Of a stretch of DNA of 64,000 nucleotides, positions 59,200-64,000 are shown piece after piece. The notes beneath the pieces are model-generated. The model was not told the DNA's origin. It was given only the letters and a program-made list of their open reading frames with translations, and ran no database searches. Positions within the stretch are counted from its first letter, which is position 1, and each line of letters begins with the position of its first letter. A program made the position numbers and the translations under genes. Source of the DNA: Membranipora membranacea (taxonomy: Eukaryota; Bryozoa; Gymnolaemata; Cheilostomatida; Membraniporidae); contig OU612068.1 in assembly GCA_914767715.1 (NCBI GenBank), positions 22,074,001 through 22,138,000 of the forward strand. Direction: 5' to 3'.

Positions 59200-61490
59200 A
59201 CCTGATACCAAAATGTTTCAATCAAATGATTGTCACAAAATTTAAGGACGACTAAAACGATCATACTTAGTTACCTTCATATTGCGATAACACCTCACAA
59301 AATTACATCGTACTACGTTGAGGACAGGAAGGTGATGATTCCATGTTTCAATGTAATGAGGCAATCATGCTCCTGACAATATATGTGTGGAGGTTGACTG
59401 GAGACTGCCTGGTATTGAAGCATTAATCTATTGTAAATTTTGACCATGTATCCTCAACTTTATGAGCTAATTAACATGATTGTGTTGATTGTGTCGCTGG
59501 CTCTGCTAGTAGACTGTTGCTTTTAGGATAGAACAACATTGAAAATGAATAGGATTATAATTATTTTGGTATATAATGGGTCATAACTCAACTATGCATG
59601 AAATTTTTACTTAAATATATATATAATATATATATAATATATATATATTAATCATTATTAATATATCTCAATTCTCTGATGACGTTCAATAGAATCAAAT
59701 ATATAGTCTTGCAATATTGATTTTAATCACTAGCTAACATTGAATGTGCAAAGTAGGTAGTTGCTGGTCTCTCAAATCCATATTTGAACTCATAAACCAC
59801 TGCTGCCACACAGGCAAATGAGTGCTCATTGAATTCTGTATAGCTCCAAACATTTTTTTTATTTTCTTCAAATGTTTAGCCCAACCCATGTTTTCGGTTC
59901 TCCATGCTGGGCAGTTTGATCTCACAGAAGAATGGTTTTACAGTCGCATCTATGATATTAACATTTTTTTTATCCCACTCTTGAACTAACATAATCATCA
60001 TTCAAAGATTTCAGGCCTTGATTTCATACAGAAAGTGTGTATTATTCAGAGAATTCAAGCCCTGTAACCATATAGTAAGTGTGAGTTTACGTAAATCTTG
60101 ACCGACTTTTTATTGTTCCAAGGCAATGCAGGAAATCTCCATATCGGCAAGTCATGAGTTCTGATTTTCTTTGAGGATAGGTTACCAACGCATAGACCAA
60201 TTAATCTACCAAAATGATTATAGAATGACTCAACCGCGATCACACTTTTTAATTGACGTCGCTTTCATTAGAAGATCTCTGCCCTTGATATGACGCAGTT
60301 TGTGTGTTTATGTCCTAGTCAGCATGTAGGAAAAAGTCACTGTTTCAATATCATGCATTTTAGCAGCTGCTGATCTTATTGAAAGAGGGTCAGACACAGG
60401 GATGGTTCATATTGCATGTTAATATTAATTTTATCCTGTGCTAAGACTTGCTTCCTTGAGGCTTTGGTTGAGTTACCTTGTCCAAATATTGCCACTAGCA
60501 CTGGTATGTCAAGCAGAAGCACTGGTACATCTTGAGTGGCACCCAAGGTTTGAAGGCATGCTTGTTTTCGACCATAACCCTACTCCTCACATGCACAACA
60601 ATCCATTTTTAAAGGAGTTTACCGTCTGATATTAGATTTCCAGCATACAACAAATATTATCGCTGAGATATATATAAACAAGAAGCTTCAATCACACCAT
60701 GAATCCCAACACTTTCCTTAATCCTCAGATTACCAGCATTGATGGCTAGCTGTCAAAACACCAACTACATTTCAACAACTGCTATAAACAGTGGTAGGTC
60801 ATAATTCATTATATTGGACCTTGTAGGGGTGCAGGGCTCCCTTACACTAGAAAACTGACAAGTTTTTCTTAATCCCACTCTTATTGTTCACACCATCATG
60901 CTTTGAGACGTAGGTGTACATGTATTAGAAGGCGACAAGATGCAGGAATAAATCCATATAAACAAGATTATTATCAAGATGATAACAGAATATGTCATCC
61001 ACAGGACAGTCTTCACTCTTATTTTGTCTGATTTTCCAATGTACATTTAGAAATAAAGTATTTGAACATAAATATTTATCTCTTTTTACATTTAGGATTA
61101 AAGTTTATAATTAATGACATGTATACATGTTGTCAGTGAAAAACATCCATCGACACTTCTGATAACCTCACAGTTTCACAAGAAAGCTGAGCGGCAGGAT
61201 CCAGGTGATCATAACGTTTTCATTCTGTCAATCTATTGACATTGGTATTATGGTTACAGCATGAACAAGCTACGTACAATCAACATCAAGCTTTCATAGC
61301 ATTTCATATAAAAATGATACTCCTGCCACTTGGTGATAAAATTAATTCTGTGTGTTGCCCGAAATCTTGTTCAAAGTGAGACACTAACGTAAGAAATAAA
61401 CTAATGTTTGTAATGATCAGGTGGAGGTCCAAAGTCTGTAAAGGTGTCAGAGGTACCTTGTTCATAGGATATTTAAACATTACTTTCATC
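59200..61490. other. No gene recognised
   Basis: Contains TA-rich tracts at 59613-59650 and AT-rich DNA. Short frames at 59734-59925 (minus), 60055-60243 (minus) and 60438-60629 (plus) have no splice context or domain. The first three quarters carry loosely similar CCTTGATTTCATACAG-type stretches at 60015, 60057 and 60280. Confidence 0.4.
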
Positions 61491-61491
61491 A

Positions 61492-62209
61492 CTATACTCT
61501 CAAATTTAAGCTCTTGATCTGAGGTGTTGGTGGTGCTACGGATCCTATCTGACACTTATGTGTTACATTTGCGTGCCAATACAGAGATAAGAATGTAAAT
61601 TGAAATTTAAGAAAACAGGGCTTAGTGCAAGAATAACCAAAACCTACCAGTTTGATGGCCTTGGACAGCTTACTCTGGTAATCAGCCCACGCTTCCTGGC
61701 CTACTTCAATTATCTGGAACAAATAAAAACAACACCAATGATTATACTGACTACCTTGATCAAAGGGATGACATAGATTCAATGTCATCGCTGCAGGCAG
61801 GTAAAGTTTTTTATAGCATCAGGAGATAGAGATCACTTCCTCTACCTGGCAGCTGGCTGTTAAAGCTCAAGTGTGGCATTTACTGTTTCACAAGAATTGC
61901 TTCTCCAAGATATGAAATGATTTCATCCAACAATATCTTAGGAAATCATTAAATGATATCAGAGGTTTCAGGAAACAATTTCTTGCACAAAGTAAAAAAA
62001 AACCAGCATTACAAATACACATATACACCAGAATTCTTTGGATGAAAATGATTCCTATACTGTGAGTGGTTATCATCTCATAAGAAGCGCTATCAAAGAG
62101 ATCCACCGGAGAATCATGTATATTATATCAATATTGTTTTATCAATATTTTTTTCGGGAATGATTAAACTTACTTCCACATCATCAATACTTTCACGGGT
62201 CTCAATTAC
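61492..62209 (-). CDS. 3' part of an unrecognised gene: three short phase-0 exons
   Basis: Exon a is 62209-62174 (VIETRESIDDVE; acceptor CATTAG, donor GTAAGT). Exon b is 61713-61648 (IIEVGQEAWADYQSKLSKAI KL; acceptor TTTGTTCCAG, donor GTAGGT). A possible last exon c is 61548-61492 (IGSVAPPTPQIKSLNLRV then TAG; acceptor GTGTCAG). All are multiples of three with phase-0 joints. Exon b has the best signals and reads as an amphipathic helix; exon c is least certain. The gene would continue upstream to the right, perhaps from the exon whose donor (GGCAGAGGAG|GTAATG, minus strand) lies at the very end of the window. The helix-rich sequence would suit a coiled-coil or BAR-type protein, but I cannot assign a family. 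Confidence 0.45.
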
Positions 62210-62880
62210 CTAATGTTTAGCCAAGTCATGTGACCTTCTGTGGCAGGTAATTGTTCTAGAAAAATTATAAAAATCTAAACAATGATTACTGACATGGACC
62301 GATAGACAAGCCTAAAACTTTGCTGGAATCTTCACTAGAAGAAGCAATTTCTTGATGAGCAACTAATCTTCATGGAACAAACAACCATTAAATCAAAATA
62401 TGGGTTTTATTTTGGTAATATCTCAGCAAGTTTGCAAATAAGACTTCTCATTTTGTTCACTACAAAAGTTAACAGATAAATTAATGGTGACTGAATGTAA
62501 GCTGGAAAGATGAGAGTTTCCTGCACAAGATGTGAAACCAAAATCCATAATGTCGATGCAAAAGAGTATAGTCATCAAGACATGTCTAGGTCTATGCGGT
62601 TTGGGTTCAAGTGACAGCTTACTCCCAACATGATCCTTTTTCACTGTTCTAATTGCCACTGTCTTACTCAACATTGTTAAAGTCATTTGAACAGCTTGAT
62701 TGCAATATTAACAGCAGAGCAGCCTCCACTTCATCAGCAAATCATCTCGCAGCCAGTAACGCTAAAATAAGCTGCGAAACTTGAGGAAGGACATGACATG
62801 ACAGCTACCACTTACCACATTTTAGTGAAAAAGCGACATTACCAGGTCACACCCTTGCGTCTGAAATAAATGAAATATTT

Positions 62881-63189
62881 GTCATGATGACATGTGAAAA
62901 TATATTGCCAGCTTTTTGTAACCGCAGACACTTACTCATTTGAGTCTTTTTTTGAGCTCATTCCGGTATAAAACCGGTCATACATCTTGAGGACACACTT
63001 GCGTTAACAAGTTAAGCAGGTTTGGTCATGGTGACATGTGAATATTCATTGCCATCTTTTGTGTAAACACTAACACTTACTCATTTCAAATGAAGATAAG
63101 GATGACAGTTTTTGACCTCCTCAGGCCAAAATGAAACCAATTATACAACTTGAGGACACTAGACATACTAAAGTTAAGCAGGTTTCCCA
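62881..63189. repeat. Tandem repeat, ~144 bp period, two copies
   Basis: GTCATGATGACATGTGAA (62881) recurs as GTCATGGTGACATGTGAA (63025). Each is followed by ATTGCCA..TTTTGTGTAA/TTTTTGTAA, CACTTACTCATTT and CTTGAGGACAC.., then GTTAAGCAGGTTT. Confidence 0.8.
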
Positions 63190-63199
63190 AACGCAAAAC

Positions 63200-64000
63200 G
63201 AATTCATTAGCTCAAATATTTCCAACTTTTCTATATTTTGAAACAAATAACTAAAAAACCATATTTTTTGTGACTCTTAGAGTGTTCTATGCTTCCTATG
63301 GTTTATTCTAGCTAATGTAAGCTAGCCCATGAATTTTGGCTAACTGAGGTGAAATACTATATAAAGCACAGAGGGTGAGTAAATGTAAGGTGGCCTCTAA
63401 TTTAGTCTTTTCAAGCAAGTGTGAAATGGTTGACTTTTTCTCAGGGTAGGGAAAGGCTAGCTAAATTGACGGGTACAGTTTAAACACACACTGGTCACAT
63501 GATACACTATCTCATGTATATCTCTGACTGATAGCGGGAATTAATTCATTTAGCATGAGCACCATCAGAAGGAATTTGGCGAGACTTCCAATGGTAAACT
63601 TCATTAAATAGCAGGAATATGTTCTGTACTCATGAGTAACTGTCTCTATCGATCCATTCTGCCTGCCTGGTAGGTTTGTGACATAATCCCTCTCTGCAGC
63701 ACAACGATCGGATTTGGGCACCATCTTCCATCAAGAAAGGCAACTCCCAGTGTTCAAGGCTGTGAGATACTAAAACCAGTGTTTCATTGAGGCCGAAATA
63801 TTTTCAAATTTTGGTTGTCCATTGTGTGCCCAAGGTAAGTACACAGTCTAGGTGAAACCACTGTTCATTTTATTATTCTGAATGTAAATCAAATTATGTG
63901 ATTGATGGTCCATCAAGGATGATATCTGGAACCATAGACTGTTGGTTTTTCACAAGAGTTAGAGGAAAATCCATGTTCTGCAAACATTACCTCCTCTGCC
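63200..64000. other. Mostly unassigned; possible exon edges
   Basis: A plus-strand CCCAAG|GTAAGTAC donor lies at 63833 and a CTCTGCAG acceptor at about 63699. Between them the frame opened by the acceptor ends at a TGA, so any exon would be terminal or non-coding. At 63981-64000 the minus strand shows a GAG|GTAATG donor of an exon cut by the window edge. Confidence 0.3.

Overview
This is animal nuclear DNA, very probably from an invertebrate. It is AT-rich and gene-poor, with short exons bounded by GT..AG introns, TATA boxes, AATAAA signals, tRNA-derived SINEs, hAT-type elements, TTAA-type and other MITEs, and a decayed LINE. The species cannot be fixed from the sequence. An echinoderm, hemichordate or other marine invertebrate would fit, but that is inference.

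Layout. 1-5.2 kb: a long inverted repeat (about 140 bp arms at 76-215 and 5080-5222) encloses mostly non-coding DNA and a nested hAT-like element. 5.2-6.6 kb: three in-phase exons (minus strand) encode five membrane segments that look like the N-terminal half of an otopetrin-type proton channel; the repeat begins 9 bp beyond its last in-frame stop. 10.0-10.8 kb: a cluster of three tRNA-like SINE heads. 11.1 kb: a relic exon of the gene family below. 13-14.3 kb: a second SINE family and a TTAA-flanked MITE.

18.5-47 kb: the main feature, a tandem array of a small two-exon gene family that I do not recognise. Each copy has an exon of 32-33 codons starting Met-Gly, a phase-0 intron of about 110-150 bp, and an exon of about 47 codons encoding a basic helix-like segment with a conserved FQ-C-F-x-RQCSRKL-x-x-LSFEL core. 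A TATA box lies 61-63 bp upstream of the ATG. Seven loci are visible: two look intact (29.7-30.1 and 35.1-35.5 kb), one has an intact frame but a broken splice acceptor (19 kb), one has a nonsense mutation (43 kb), and three are decayed (11, 23.7 and 45.6-46.9 kb). The last is inverted and split by an 862-bp hAT-like insertion with a clean 5-bp target duplication. Flanking DNA is co-duplicated, so the array grew as 5-8 kb segments.

47-53.5 kb: a mosaic of inverted and direct repeats next to a dead LINE with ORF1-like, endonuclease, reverse transcriptase and C-terminal remnants. 55.1-56.2 kb: a probable small secreted-protein gene on the plus strand. 57-59.2 kb and 62.9-63.2 kb: tandem and inverted repeats. 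61.5-62.2 kb: a phase-consistent chain of short exons on the minus strand, probably the 3' end of a gene entering from the right. Most remaining DNA shows no supportable gene.
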